Source: Dyella humicola
Lineage (GTDB): Bacteria > Pseudomonadota > Gammaproteobacteria > Xanthomonadales > Rhodanobacteraceae
Direction: 5' to 3'
Length of the DNA stretch: 64,000 nt
Assembly: GCF_026283945.1 (NCBI RefSeq)
Contig: NZ_JAPDPC010000001.1
Span: forward strand, 2,914,001 to 2,978,000
Shown here: piece after piece, positions 37,968 through 47,301 of the stretch
Numbering within the stretch: the stretch's first letter is position 1
Layout of the letters: each line of letters starts with the position of its first letter
Notes under the pieces: model-generated
The model's database searches: none
Seen by the model: the letters and a program-made list of their open reading frames with translations, nothing else
What the model was told of the DNA's origin: nothing
Position numbers and translations under genes: made by a program

Positions 37968-38732
37968 TCACAGACCGTTCTGAGGCGCCGGCTGGGCCGG
38001 GGCCTTGGCCGGCGCTGTGCCGGCATCGGCCTTGGCAGCGGGCTTTGCATCTGCCTTGGCGTCCGTTTTCGCTTCCGTCTTGGCTGGCGTCTTGGTCACG
38101 GGCTTCTTGACCGGTACCTTGGTCGTCTTCTTGGCCGAGGGTTTCGCTTTCGCCTTGGTAGCGGCTTTGGCCGGAGCGGCCTCGGCAGCATCGTCCGTCG
38201 CCTTCGCCACGGCAGCTCCCGAAAGCCCGGCAACGCCTGCACCAGCGCCGGTGGAGGCAAGCTTGGCCGGGCAGCGGCCGCCGGCATCCAGGCTGCCCAT
38301 CTGTTTCAGCTCGGCGATCATCTGGTCGCTGCGCTCATGACTCCACTGCTGGCCAGCCTGATTGGCCTCGGCCATCGTGGTAGGCATCTCGTTGATGACC
38401 TTCTGGCCCAGGGGGGAGCGGTAGAACTTCAGCATGCCGTCCAGTTCGTCAGACGTGAAATGGTGCTGGTAGACAGGCACCAGGCGGCCGATGAATTGCT
38501 GGGTCTGGTTGGCATCCATGTAGTTCTGCCAGAAATCGGCAGGCACACAAGGCATCGACTGCTGCATCGTGCTTACCGCCTGCGAGTTCATCTGGCTGAG
38601 CATCTTGCCCACGCCAACGACCTCCATCAGCTGGCGTACCTGCGCTTCGCTAGCCGGGGTGGTCGAAGCCATGGCCTGCCCCCCGCATATCGCCAGCGCC
38701 AGCGTGGCGCCCCATCGTGTCAACTTACTCAT
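37968..38732 (-). CDS. Exported DUF2059 protein with Lys/Ala/Pro-rich tail
   Basis: A 254-residue protein. A signal peptide (1-22, ending QAMA) is followed by a helical DUF2059 domain (about 25-145) with [15 protein letters not shown], the usual signature. From about residue 177 to the end there is a low-complexity tail rich in Lys, Ala and Pro, with runs such as [18 protein letters not shown], resembling histone H1 or AlgP tails. Three cysteines are seen (Cys16 in the signal, Cys62, Cys154). AGAGAG precedes the ATG. The function of DUF2059 is not established, and the tail suggests binding to anionic polymer. Confidence 0.85.
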   Translation of the reverse strand: MSKLTRWGATLALAICGGQAMASTTPASEAQVRQLMEVVGVGKMLSQMNSQAVSTMQQSMPCVPADFWQNYMDANQTQQFIGRLVPVYQHHFTSDELDGMLKFYRSPLGQKVINEMPTTMAEANQAGQQWSHERSDQMIAELKQMGSLDAGGRCPAKLASTGAGAGVAGLSGAAVAKATDDAAEAAPAKAATKAKAKPSAKKTTKVPVKKPVTKTPAKTEAKTDAKADAKPAAKADAGTAPAKAPAQPAPQNGL

Positions 38733-38852
38733 CCGCAACTCTCTGTCATTCACTAAGGCCTGGATCGGCCAAAAGTCTATTAAGCCATAGTCGGGCCGGC
38801 CCTCCCTGAAGATGGGGGCTTCGAGCCCAGTGGCAACTAACGGGCAGGTAAT

Positions 38853-38878
38853 AACTAACCTGATTAGTTTGGTATAGT
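38853..38878 (+). promoter_or_regulatory. uvrA promoter region with palindrome
   Basis: AACTAA-CCTGA-TTAGTT (38853-38869) is a perfect 6-5-6 inverted repeat. It abuts an extended -10, TGG-TATAGT (38870-38878), about 27 bases before the uvrA ATG. AACTAAC also occurs directly repeated at 38835-38841. The palindrome overlaps the RNA polymerase site and could bind a repressor. It does not match the Xanthomonas or E. coli LexA consensus. Confidence 0.5.
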
Positions 38879-38904
38879 ACACTTTTCCCCAAACCCCGGG
38901 CGTC

Positions 38905-41802
38905 ATGGACACCATCCGCATACGCGGCGCGCGCACGCATAACCTTAAAAACATCGACCTGGACCTGCCCCGCGACCGGCTGATCGTGATCACTGGCCTG
39001 TCAGGCTCTGGCAAATCGTCGCTGGCATTCGACACGATCTACGCGGAAGGTCAGCGGCGGTATGTTGAATCGCTTTCGGCTTACGCGCGGCAATTCTTGT
39101 CGATGATGGAAAAGCCGGACGTGGACCACATCGAAGGTCTTTCCCCGGCGATTTCGATCGAACAGAAGTCCACTTCGCACAATCCGCGTTCCACCGTGGG
39201 CACGATTACCGAGGTGTACGACTACCTGCGCCTGCTCTATGCACGTGTGGGCACGCCGCGTTGCCCCGACCATGGCATACCGCTGGAAGCGCAGACGGTG
39301 AGCCAGATGGTCGATGCCACGCTGGCGCTCGACCCCGAGAAGCGCTTCATGCTGCTGGCGCCAGTGATTCGTGAGCGCAAGGGCGAGCATGTGCAGGTGT
39401 TCGACCAGTTGCGCGCGCAAGGTTTCGTGCGCGCCCGTGTCGACGGTACGGTCTACGACCTCGACGCCGTGCCGCCGCTCACGCTGCGCCAGAAGCACAC
39501 CATCGAAGCGGTAATCGACCGCTTCCGTCCGCGTGACGACATCAAGCAGCGCCTGGCCGAATCGTTTGAAACCGCTTTACGGCTGGGCGATGGGCTGGTG
39601 ATCCTGGCAGATATGGACGATGCGAAGGCGCCCGAGCAGTTGCTGTCCTCGCGCTACTCCTGCCCGGTCTGTGATTACTCGCTGCCGGAACTCGAGCCGC
39701 GCCTGTTCTCGTTCAACTCGCCCGTGGGCGCCTGTCCGACTTGCGACGGCCTGGGCGTCACCCAGGTGTTCGATGCTGCACGCGTGGTGGGCCATCCCGA
39801 ACTGTCACTCTCCGGCGGCGCGGTGCGCGGCTGGGATCGCCGCAACGCGCACTACTTCCAGCTGATCCTGTCGCTGGGTGCGCATTACGGTTTCGACGTC
39901 GATGCGCCCTGGCAGAACCTGTCCAACGATGTACAGAAGGCCATCCTGTTCGGCAGCGGCAAGGACAAGATCGCGTTCCGCTACATCACCGAACGCGGCG
40001 GTCGGGTCACGCGCGAGCACGCCTTCGAAGGCATCCTGCCGAACATGGAGCGCCGGTATAAGGAAACCGAATCGCCTGCCGTGCGCGAAGAGCTGGCCAA
40101 GTACATCAGCGACCAGCCCTGCCCCGATTGCCACGGTCAGCGCCTCAACCGTTCGGCGCGAAACGTCTTCGTGGCCGATCATGCTTTGCCTTCGCTCACC
40201 TCACGTTCGATCGACGATTCGCTGGCCTTTTTCGAAAAGCTGACGCTGACCGGTTGGCGCGGTGAGATCGCCGTGAAGATCGTCAAGGAAATCCGCGAGC
40301 GCCTGAGCTTCCTCAACGACGTAGGCCTCAACTACCTCACCCTGGACCGCCAGGCCGACTCGCTCTCCGGCGGCGAGGCCCAGCGCATCCGCCTCGCCTC
40401 GCAGATCGGCGCGGGCCTGGTGGGCGTGATGTATGTGCTCGACGAGCCCTCCATCGGCCTGCATCAGCGCGATAACGAGCGACTGCTCGGCACGCTGACC
40501 CGACTGCGCGATCTCGGCAATACGGTCATCGTGGTGGAGCACGACGAGGATGCCATCCGCATGGCCGATCACGTGCTCGATATCGGTCCGGGTGCCGGTG
40601 TGCACGGTGGCGAAATTGTGGCCCAGGGTACGCTGAAGGACATCCTCGCCTCGCCGCGCTCGGTCACCGGCCAGTTCCTTTCCGGCAAGCGCGGCATCGA
40701 AGTGCCGAAAGAACGCCGCCAGCAGCTCGATCCCGATTCGTGGCTTCACCTCAAGGGCGCCAGCGGCAACAATCTGAAAAACGTAGACCTGGCGATTCCC
40801 GCCGGCCTGTTCACCTGCGTCACCGGGGTGTCGGGCTCGGGCAAATCGACCCTGATCAACGACACCTTGTTCTGTCTTGCGGCCGCCGAGTTGAATGGCG
40901 CCACCACGCAGCCCGCGCCGTACAAATCCATCGACGGCATGGAGCTGTTCGACAAGGTGGTCGACATCGACCAGTCGCCGATTGGTCGTACGCCCCGTTC
41001 CAACCCCGCGACTTACACCGGCCTGTTCACGCCGCTGCGCGAAATGTTCGCGCAGGTACCGGAAGCGCGTGCGCGCGGCTATACGCCGGGACGTTTCAGC
41101 TTCAACGTGCGCGGTGGTCGCTGCGAAGCCTGCGAGGGCGACGGCATGATCAAGGTGGAAATGCACTTCCTGCCGGACGTGTACGTGCCTTGCGACGTGT
41201 GCCACGGCAAGCGTTACAACCGCGAAACGCTCGAGGTGCATTACAAGGGCCACACGATTGCCGATGTGCTCGGGATGACGGTGGAAGACGCGCTGAAGCT
41301 GTTCGAGAACGTGCCGACTATCGCACGCAAGCTCGAAACGCTGCGTGCCGTGGGCCTCGACTACATCAAGCTTGGCCAAAGCGCGACGACCCTCTCGGGA
41401 GGTGAAGCGCAGCGCGTGAAGCTCTCCAAGGAACTGTCCAAGCGCGACACCGGCCGCACGCTTTACATCCTCGACGAGCCAACAACCGGCCTGCACTTCC
41501 ACGATATCGAACAGTTGCTCGACGTGTTGCACCAGCTGGTCGAGCAAGGCAACACCGTGGTCGTGATCGAGCATAATCTCGATGTGATCAAGACCGCCGA
41601 CTGGCTGGTCGATCTCGGCCCGGAAGGTGGCGCCGGCGGTGGTCGCATCCTGGTGACGGGTACGCCGGAGACGGTGGCCGCAACGCCTGGCTCGCATACC
41701 GGACACTTCCTGGCACCCCACCTCGACATGAAGCCGGCCAAGGCCGCCAAGGTCGAAAGCAACGGCAAGCGCAAAACCGCATTACGGAAGAAGACTGCAT
41801 GA
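38905..41802 (+). CDS. uvrA: Excinuclease ABC subunit A (UvrA)
   Basis: Damage-recognition ATPase of nucleotide excision repair, 965 residues. It has two ABC ATPase modules: Walker [10 protein letters not shown] at about 31-39 and GVSGSGKST near 640, each with an LSGGEAQR signature. Zinc sites are CPVC...CPTC (about 253-285) and CEAC...CDVC (about 740-773). The last 20 or so residues are Lys/Arg-rich. The stop overlaps the thioesterase start (ATGA). Confidence 0.98.
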   Translation: MDTIRIRGARTHNLKNIDLDLPRDRLIVITGLSGSGKSSLAFDTIYAEGQRRYVESLSAYARQFLSMMEKPDVDHIEGLSPAISIEQKSTSHNPRSTVGTITEVYDYLRLLYARVGTPRCPDHGIPLEAQTVSQMVDATLALDPEKRFMLLAPVIRERKGEHVQVFDQLRAQGFVRARVDGTVYDLDAVPPLTLRQKHTIEAVIDRFRPRDDIKQRLAESFETALRLGDGLVILADMDDAKAPEQLLSSRYSCPVCDYSLPELEPRLFSFNSPVGACPTCDGLGVTQVFDAARVVGHPELSLSGGAVRGWDRRNAHYFQLILSLGAHYGFDVDAPWQNLSNDVQKAILFGSGKDKIAFRYITERGGRVTREHAFEGILPNMERRYKETESPAVREELAKYISDQPCPDCHGQRLNRSARNVFVADHALPSLTSRSIDDSLAFFEKLTLTGWRGEIAVKIVKEIRERLSFLNDVGLNYLTLDRQADSLSGGEAQRIRLASQIGAGLVGVMYVLDEPSIGLHQRDNERLLGTLTRLRDLGNTVIVVEHDEDAIRMADHVLDIGPGAGVHGGEIVAQGTLKDILASPRSVTGQFLSGKRGIEVPKERRQQLDPDSWLHLKGASGNNLKNVDLAIPAGLFTCVTGVSGSGKSTLINDTLFCLAAAELNGATTQPAPYKSIDGMELFDKVVDIDQSPIGRTPRSNPATYTGLFTPLREMFAQVPEARARGYTPGRFSFNVRGGRCEACEGDGMIKVEMHFLPDVYVPCDVCHGKRYNRETLEVHYKGHTIADVLGMTVEDALKLFENVPTIARKLETLRAVGLDYIKLGQSATTLSGGEAQRVKLSKELSKRDTGRTLYILDEPTTGLHFHDIEQLLDVLHQLVEQGNTVVVIEHNLDVIKTADWLVDLGPEGGAGGGRILVTGTPETVAATPGSHTGHFLAPHLDMKPAKAAKVESNGKRKTALRKKTA

Positions 41803-42305
41803 GTTCCAGCGACACGGCGCCCGTGAAACGCACGCGCGCCCGCAAGATCGAGGCAGAAGAACGTGCCTCGATCCCCTCCGAAGCCGAGGCGCCGCCCAAG
41901 CAACCAAGGCCGTTGTTCGTTGCGCCTATCAGTGTGCGTTGGCGCGATCTCGACGCTTTCAATCATGTTAACAACGCCAACTACCTCACCTACCTGGAAG
42001 AAGCGCGTCTGCACTGGCTGCAGCACGTGCCTGGCTGGTTCGACGAGCACTCGATGCCGGTGCTGGCCGCGAGCGAAATCAACTACCGCCGACCGATCGA
42101 ATGGCCGGCACAGCTACTGGTGGAGCTGACCTGCGAACGTCTCGGCAACAGTTCGATGGCGCTGGCCCATCGGATCATCGATGCCGACAACGACGGCCGC
42201 GTCTACAGCGACGGGCGCGTGGTGATGGTGTGGATGGATCCCACCACGGGCAAGCCCGTGAGCTTGCCGCAAGCCATACGCGATGCAGCCCAAGCTTCCG
42301 CTTGA
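41799..42305 (+). CDS. Acyl-CoA thioesterase, hotdog fold (4HBT family)
   Basis: A 168-residue thioesterase. The catalytic segment [24 protein letters not shown] (by parts at about 49-72) has the Asp and HVNN of 4-hydroxybenzoyl-CoA thioesterase-like enzymes such as YbgC/FadM. A charged, probably disordered N-terminal extension of about 40 residues precedes the fold. It is translationally coupled to uvrA through ATGA, although a functional link to DNA repair is not obvious. Substrate unknown. Confidence 0.88.
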   Translation: MSSSDTAPVKRTRARKIEAEERASIPSEAEAPPKQPRPLFVAPISVRWRDLDAFNHVNNANYLTYLEEARLHWLQHVPGWFDEHSMPVLAASEINYRRPIEWPAQLLVELTCERLGNSSMALAHRIIDADNDGRVYSDGRVVMVWMDPTTGKPVSLPQAIRDAAQASA

Positions 42306-42408
42306 ACGACACACGTCGATTTAGGGGTTAATCCCGTCATCCAACGGATGCCGCAGCTTCATATGGCATCCGTAAGATTCACGTCGACCACCCGAAAGGA
42401 GTTCGACC

Positions 42409-43860
42409 GTGAGCCCGCTTCCCCTCCGCCTTCTCACCTTCGCCATCGCGGCGACGGCGACTGCTGCCGCGGCATCATCGGCATCCACCAGCCTCACGCT
42501 CTATCGCAGCGATGATGCCGCGCTGTTCAGCGCCGGCGATGGCGGCAATATGCAAGCAGGCTACGCCGTCGCACGTGAGCCCCGCGAACTTCAGCTGAAA
42601 GCCGGTATGCAGGACCTCCGCCTCGGCGGCCTGCCGCAATATCTGGATTCCGAAGCGCTGGCACTGACCGTCGATGGCAACACCGCCACAGTCATTTCAC
42701 AGCGGCTGCAGTTGGGCCAGGGCCAGAACGCCGCCCTGGGCAGCCTGATCGGTCAACAGGTGGACGTGCTGGCTAATAGCGGACAGCCGCTCGCCAGCGG
42801 CACCCTGCTGCGCGCCGGCGATGGTTTACTGGTACAGGACGCCTCAGGGCGTACCAGCCTGATCCGCGAGTTTGCCTCGGTACGCGCGCAAGGCAGTTTT
42901 CAGACCGGCTCCAGCCTCGAGCTGCACATCGACGCGAGCCGCGCGGGTACCACGCGCGCCACTTTGAGCTACCCCACCAGCGGCCTGGGGTGGCGCGCCG
43001 CGTACGTCGGTACGCTGCAATCCGGAAACAGCTGCAAGCTGCAATTCGAATCACGCGCCAGCATCGCCAACCGTAGCGGACGCGACTGGAAAAACCTGCA
43101 ACTGACCCTGGTGGCAGGGGAACCTCAATTCGCCAAGCCATCGGCGCCTCGACCGATGGCCATGGCTCACGCGGTTCGCGCCAAGACAGACAGTGCAGAA
43201 CTGCCGGAGCAAGCCGCGCTCGCCGACTACCGCACCTATACGCTGCCGGCCGCCGTCGATCTGCCCGACGGCAGCGTCAGTCAGGTGCCGCTGTACGCCA
43301 CACGCACGATTGATTGCGAACGCACCGCGCTCTATGAGAACGGCGGCAACTGGGTTCCACCGCACCCCATGATCGGCCGCGACTATCTTCAAGGCAGCAA
43401 TAGCGCAATTGTGAGCACGCTGCAGGTGCGCGCGTTCGACAGTCTGCCTGCCGGCTACCTGCGCGTGCTGGCCGTCGATAGCAACGGCACGCCGCAATTC
43501 ATCGGCGAGGGTCGCATCGACGACACGCCGAAGGGCAGCGATGCACGCATCGTGCTCGGCAATGCCTTCGACCTGCGTGGCGAGCGCGAGCGCACGGCGT
43601 TCCAGGTGGACAAGGCTGGTCGCACGCTCAACGAAGCCTTCCGCATCACGCTGACCAACGCAGGCGACAGCGCCCGCACCGTCACAGTTCGCGAGCACCC
43701 GGTCCGCTGGCGTGAATGGACACTGGCGTCGTCAAGCATCAAGCCTAGTCAGCAAACGCCGGACAGCCTGGAGTTCCAGGTGAGCGTACCGGCCAGGGGC
43801 AAGGCCACGCTGGATTATGCGGTGCGTTACCAGTGGACGGCCGAAGAGCAACCGCAGTAA
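42409..43860 (+). CDS. Exported DUF4139 domain protein
   Basis: A 483-residue protein with a signal peptide (about 1-24, AAASS). It matches the DUF4139 / mucoidy-inhibitor-A-like type: N-terminal beta region with LRLGGLPQYLDSEAL, then LSYPTSGLGWRAAYVG and a C-terminal immunoglobulin-like part with VTVREHPVRWREW. The start is GTG with AAAGGAG at good spacing. It is predicted to be periplasmic or surface-exposed, and the biochemical role of the family is unknown. It stands alone. Confidence 0.82.
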   Translation: MSPLPLRLLTFAIAATATAAAASSASTSLTLYRSDDAALFSAGDGGNMQAGYAVAREPRELQLKAGMQDLRLGGLPQYLDSEALALTVDGNTATVISQRLQLGQGQNAALGSLIGQQVDVLANSGQPLASGTLLRAGDGLLVQDASGRTSLIREFASVRAQGSFQTGSSLELHIDASRAGTTRATLSYPTSGLGWRAAYVGTLQSGNSCKLQFESRASIANRSGRDWKNLQLTLVAGEPQFAKPSAPRPMAMAHAVRAKTDSAELPEQAALADYRTYTLPAAVDLPDGSVSQVPLYATRTIDCERTALYENGGNWVPPHPMIGRDYLQGSNSAIVSTLQVRAFDSLPAGYLRVLAVDSNGTPQFIGEGRIDDTPKGSDARIVLGNAFDLRGERERTAFQVDKAGRTLNEAFRITLTNAGDSARTVTVREHPVRWREWTLASSSIKPSQQTPDSLEFQVSVPARGKATLDYAVRYQWTAEEQPQ

Positions 43861-43962
43861 GGCAAACGTACGTGAAGAAGCGCGGAATGAAGCGGCAGAC
43901 ACCACGCGCTGGCGGGTTTGCTACTCTCACTTCCCGCTATTCACTCCTTCCAGGGCTCAGCC

Positions 43963-44718
43963 ATGCTCAACCTGATCACCCACGACGCCATCACCGAAAT
44001 CAACATGGCGCGCCCGCCTGTCAACGCGCTCAACGTGGATCTGCTGCGAGCCGTCCGTGGCGCCATCGACGAAGCGTTGAATGCCGGCGCGCGCGGCATC
44101 GTGCTGTCCGGTGCCCAAGGCATGTTTTCGGCGGGCGTTGACGTTCCGACCCTGCTGGGACGCGATCGCGCGGGCGTACGCGAATTCTGGCGCGAGTTCT
44201 TCCTTACCTGCTCCAAGCTGGCGCTGTCGCCCGTGCCCGTCGTCGCATCGATCACCGGCCATAGTCCGGCGGGCGGCGCGGTACTGTCGCTGTTCTGCGA
44301 CTACCGCGTGATGGCCGAGGGCCCGTTCCGCATCGGCCTCAATGAAGTCCAGGTGGGGCTGGTGGTACCGGAGTGCATTCAGATGGCGCTACGCCGCGTC
44401 GTGGGAGCCTATCGCGCGGAACGCCTGCTCGTCGCCGGTGCGATGATCGAATCGTCCCAGGCACTCGCCTGCGGCTTCGTGGACGAGCTGGCAGGCTTGG
44501 AACAGGTCACCACGCGCGCCCTGCATTGGATGAATGGCATGCTGGCACTGCCTTCCCACGCCATGCTCACCACCCGCGCTCTGGCGCGAGCCGATCTCAT
44601 CGAGGCATGGACTGACGTCGACGCCTTGCCGATCGACCAGTTCGTCGACGCCTACTTCCACCCGGAAACCCAGGCCGTGCTACAGCAGCTGGTGGCTCGC
44701 CTCAAGAAGAAAGACTGA
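43963..44718 (+). CDS. Crotonase-family enzyme resembling delta3-delta2-enoyl-CoA isomerase
   Basis: A 251-residue crotonase fold. The oxyanion segment reads GHSPAGGAVLSLFCDYR and the catalytic segment reads GLNEVQVGLVVPE. Enoyl-CoA hydratases have two catalytic Glu residues. Here the first position is not Glu, while the second (in GLNE) is kept, the pattern of mitochondrial-type enoyl-CoA isomerases (ECI1). I therefore prefer isomerase over hydratase. It would help oxidise unsaturated fatty acids. The start at 43963 was chosen over upstream ATG codons on family length. It converges with sseA. Confidence 0.8.
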   Translation: MLNLITHDAITEINMARPPVNALNVDLLRAVRGAIDEALNAGARGIVLSGAQGMFSAGVDVPTLLGRDRAGVREFWREFFLTCSKLALSPVPVVASITGHSPAGGAVLSLFCDYRVMAEGPFRIGLNEVQVGLVVPECIQMALRRVVGAYRAERLLVAGAMIESSQALACGFVDELAGLEQVTTRALHWMNGMLALPSHAMLTTRALARADLIEAWTDVDALPIDQFVDAYFHPETQAVLQQLVARLKKKD

Positions 44719-44723
44719 GGCTC

Positions 44724-45593
44724 TTATCCCTTCGCCACAGGGCGGCTTGGGTCGCTGACCCAGCCGCTCCATGAAGGAGCGTACAAGCGCGAGCCGACCA
44801 GCCCTGCGTGCTCCATTGCCAGCAGGTTGTGGCATGCGGTAACGCCAGAGCCGCACATGTGTACGACGTCGTGTGGCGCGTGCGTGCCAAGGACCTCAAG
44901 GAATTCCCGGCGCAACGCTTCCGCCGACTTGAAGTGGCCATCGGCGCCCAGGTTCTCCGAGAACGGTCGATTGAGCGCCCCCGGCACATGCCCGCCCACA
45001 CGATCGATCGGCTCCACGTCGCCGCGATAACGCGGCGCGGCGCGGGCGTCGAGCAACAGTTCTTCCGGCACGCCGAGCAGATGGGCGTGATCCGTCCGAT
45101 AGCGACTGGTGTCGTAGTGCAGCTCGACCTTGCTGGGCGCGCGCGTCACGTTACCCGCTTCCACCGGCAAGCCAGCCGCCAACCATGCGGCATAACCGCC
45201 ATCGAGCACGGCCACTTCCCGCACACCGACGAGTCGCAGCAACCACCACAGGCGTGCCGCCGCGAGCGAGCCGCCGGCAGCGTCGTAACTCACTACCTGC
45301 AAGCCGGGACGCCAACCCCAACTCGACAATACCGCAGAGAACGCCGATTCCAGCGGCAACGGATGGCGCCCAAGCCCTTCGGCCTGGCGCGAAAGATCGG
45401 AGAGATCCTTGTCGAGGCTTGCGTACACCGCGCCCGGGATATGCGCTTCGAGATAATCACGTTCGCCCTTGGCAACGTCACGCTCGCCATGGGCTGGCGC
45501 CATCAACTCGAAGCGGCAATCGACAACCAGAACGTCTTGCGGCGACAGCGCGGCAAGTTCGCTGGCTGCGATCAAGGTGGATTTGAGGGTCAT
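44724..45593 (-). CDS. sseA: 3-mercaptopyruvate sulfurtransferase (SseA)
   Basis: A 289-residue enzyme with two rhodanese domains. The N-terminal domain lacks the active Cys (YDAAGGSLAAAR). The C-terminal domain carries the catalytic Cys in CGSGVTAC (about 247), and the CGSGVTA loop is the mercaptopyruvate sulfurtransferase type rather than the CRxGxx thiosulfate type. It is the last gene of a coupled trio after the nudix hydrolase (ATGA overlap). Confidence 0.94.
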   Translation of the reverse strand: MTLKSTLIAASELAALSPQDVLVVDCRFELMAPAHGERDVAKGERDYLEAHIPGAVYASLDKDLSDLSRQAEGLGRHPLPLESAFSAVLSSWGWRPGLQVVSYDAAGGSLAAARLWWLLRLVGVREVAVLDGGYAAWLAAGLPVEAGNVTRAPSKVELHYDTSRYRTDHAHLLGVPEELLLDARAAPRYRGDVEPIDRVGGHVPGALNRPFSENLGADGHFKSAEALRREFLEVLGTHAPHDVVHMCGSGVTACHNLLAMEHAGLVGSRLYAPSWSGWVSDPSRPVAKG

Positions 45594-46192
45594 GCCCGGC
45601 CCATCCTCTGCAGAAGGTTAAAGACCATGGCGGCGGTAGCGCCCCAGATGCGGTGACCGCCATGCACGAATTCCACCATGTCGCGCCGATGTCCGCGAAA
45701 CTCCATGGTGTAGCGCCGCAAATTGGCCGGCTCCAGGAAGAATGACAGCGGCACCTCGAATACTTCCGCCACTTCATTCGGTGCGGGATAAAGCCGCGCG
45801 TCGGGATCGATGCGCGCCACTACCGGCGTGATGCAATAGCCGCTCACGGTTTCGAAGCGATCGAGGAAGCCCAACGGTGTGACCAACTTGCGCGCCAGGC
45901 CGATCTCCTCCTCACTCTCACGCAGCGCCGTCGCAATGGCGTCGGCATCCTCCGGATCCGTGCGGCCGCCGGGAAACGCCACCTGTCCCGCGTGATCATG
46001 CAGATGATCGGTACGCACCGTGAGCACCAGACGCGGCTGGACACCCTCCCGCACACCCACCAGCACAGCGGCTGGACGTCGTGGCGCGTTGCCCAGGAGC
46101 TCCGCCATATCACGGTGATTCCAACCCTGGCCGGTCGGCGGTGCCGACAAGGGCAACAGCGCCGAGTGGAGATGGGTCAGCACCTCGCCCAT
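45590..46192 (-). CDS. Nudix hydrolase, CoA diphosphatase type (NudL-like)
   Basis: A 200-residue Nudix enzyme. FPGGRTDPEDADAIATALRESEEEIGL is the Nudix box with the preceding Gly-Gly. The TALRESEEEIGL form and the downstream LxxFETVSGYCITPVV resemble the CoA/ADP-ribose-type YeaB (NudL) subgroup, so hydrolysis of CoA derivatives is likely. The start ATG overlaps the upstream DUF1289 stop (TGATG), and its own stop overlaps sseA. Confidence 0.88.
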   Translation of the reverse strand: MGEVLTHLHSALLPLSAPPTGQGWNHRDMAELLGNAPRRPAAVLVGVREGVQPRLVLTVRTDHLHDHAGQVAFPGGRTDPEDADAIATALRESEEEIGLARKLVTPLGFLDRFETVSGYCITPVVARIDPDARLYPAPNEVAEVFEVPLSFFLEPANLRRYTMEFRGHRRDMVEFVHGGHRIWGATAAMVFNLLQRMGRA

Positions 46193-46383
46193 CACGGGAC
46201 CTTGCGCGGCGGAAGCACCTCGCGCATGTAACGCAGGCGCTCGTTGTCGTTCATGCCACGCCAACGGGCGATCTCGTCGCCCGTACGCAGGCAGCCGATG
46301 CAATAGCCACGCCCATCGAGCCTGCAGATGCCAATGCAGGGCGACAAGGAGACGGTGATGGTTGGAGCGGGATCGTTGAGCAT
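46192..46383 (-). CDS. DUF1289 domain protein (Cys-rich)
   Basis: A 63-residue protein with the DUF1289 pattern C-IGIC-RLDGRGYC-IGC-RTGDEIARW. The four cysteines (C-x3-C...C-x2-C) suggest metal or iron-sulfur binding, which has not been shown for the family as far as I know. It is first in the DUF1289-nudix-sseA unit with TGATG coupling. Confidence 0.88.
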   Translation of the reverse strand: MLNDPAPTITVSLSPCIGICRLDGRGYCIGCLRTGDEIARWRGMNDNERLRYMREVLPPRKVP

Positions 46384-46434
46384 GAGCCCGCTAATGCTAG
46401 CTGATTCGGCATCGGCTAGCAGGGCATCCCTCGG

Positions 46435-47148
46435 TCACTGCTGGATATCGAGCAGCTCGATTTCGAACACCAGCGCCTCGTTCGGCCCGATGCGCGGCAA
46501 GGCACCATGCGTTCCATAGGCCAGCTGCGGTGGAATCACCACCTTCCAGCGGTCGCCCACGTGCATGCGTGGAATCACGTCCTGCCAGCCGCGGATCACC
46601 TTGTCGATCTCGAAATGAACCGGCGCACCGCGGGCCCAGGTACTGTCGAACTCGGTGCCGTCGACCAGCATGCCGCGATAATTCACCGTGACCATACTGG
46701 TGACGCCAGGACTGATCCTGCCCTCGCCTTTCCTGATCACCGCGTACTGGATGCCCGACGGCAGTTGGATCACACCCACCTGCTGGCGATTGCGATCCAT
46801 GAAATCGGCACTCTTGCGCGCATTGCTTTCGGCGATGCGCTTGAACTCGGCGATCGCCGTCGCGTGCATCTGTTCGTCGAGCATTTGCAGCTGATCATGC
46901 ATGTCTTGCATGGACACGCTCGGACGCTTCTTCGAGTAAGCATCCTGGATGGCCCGCTGAAGCGTTGGAATATCGATATCCGGATCGCCATTGGCAAACT
47001 GGCTGCCAATCTGGAATCCAATGGCATAGGAGAGCTTGCTCTTGTCGAGCCTGGTCGAAGCGGCATCGCGCGATGCCGCGTTGTCCTGCGCATGCACTGC
47101 CGCACCCCATAACAGGACGCCCAGAGCCAGCCAACGCAGTTGTGCCAT
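46435..47148 (-). CDS. FKBP-type peptidyl-prolyl isomerase, periplasmic (FkpA/Mip-like)
   Basis: A 237-residue exported protein folding factor. The signal peptide is residues 1-20 (AAVHAQ). A helical dimerisation domain with KLSYAIGFQIGSQFANG (about 35-125) is followed by an FKBP domain with VTVNYRGMLVDGTEFDSTWARG, VIRGWQDVIPRM and VVIPPQLAYG. The start was chosen at MAQLRW because GGAG lies six bases upstream; MEIGM four codons earlier is possible. It stands alone. Confidence 0.92.
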   Translation of the reverse strand: MAQLRWLALGVLLWGAAVHAQDNAASRDAASTRLDKSKLSYAIGFQIGSQFANGDPDIDIPTLQRAIQDAYSKKRPSVSMQDMHDQLQMLDEQMHATAIAEFKRIAESNARKSADFMDRNRQQVGVIQLPSGIQYAVIRKGEGRISPGVTSMVTVNYRGMLVDGTEFDSTWARGAPVHFEIDKVIRGWQDVIPRMHVGDRWKVVIPPQLAYGTHGALPRIGPNEALVFEIELLDIQQ

Positions 47149-47301
47149 GCCTATCTCCATTACAGCCGGAACTCCACCATCGTAAGCGGTCCGGGCGGAT
47201 CGTGCAGCGAACACCGGCAAATCCGGCGTCCCTGCTGAGAACGCCGGCGGCGACAAAGGTTCCCACTGGTACTATGCCTGTTTTCCCCGCCGGATTTCCT
47301 C

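Noticed and set aside
38853-38880. LexA/SOS box upstream of uvrA
   Set aside because: The sequence does not match CTGT-N8-ACAG or TTAG-N6-TACTA; kept only as an unassigned palindrome.
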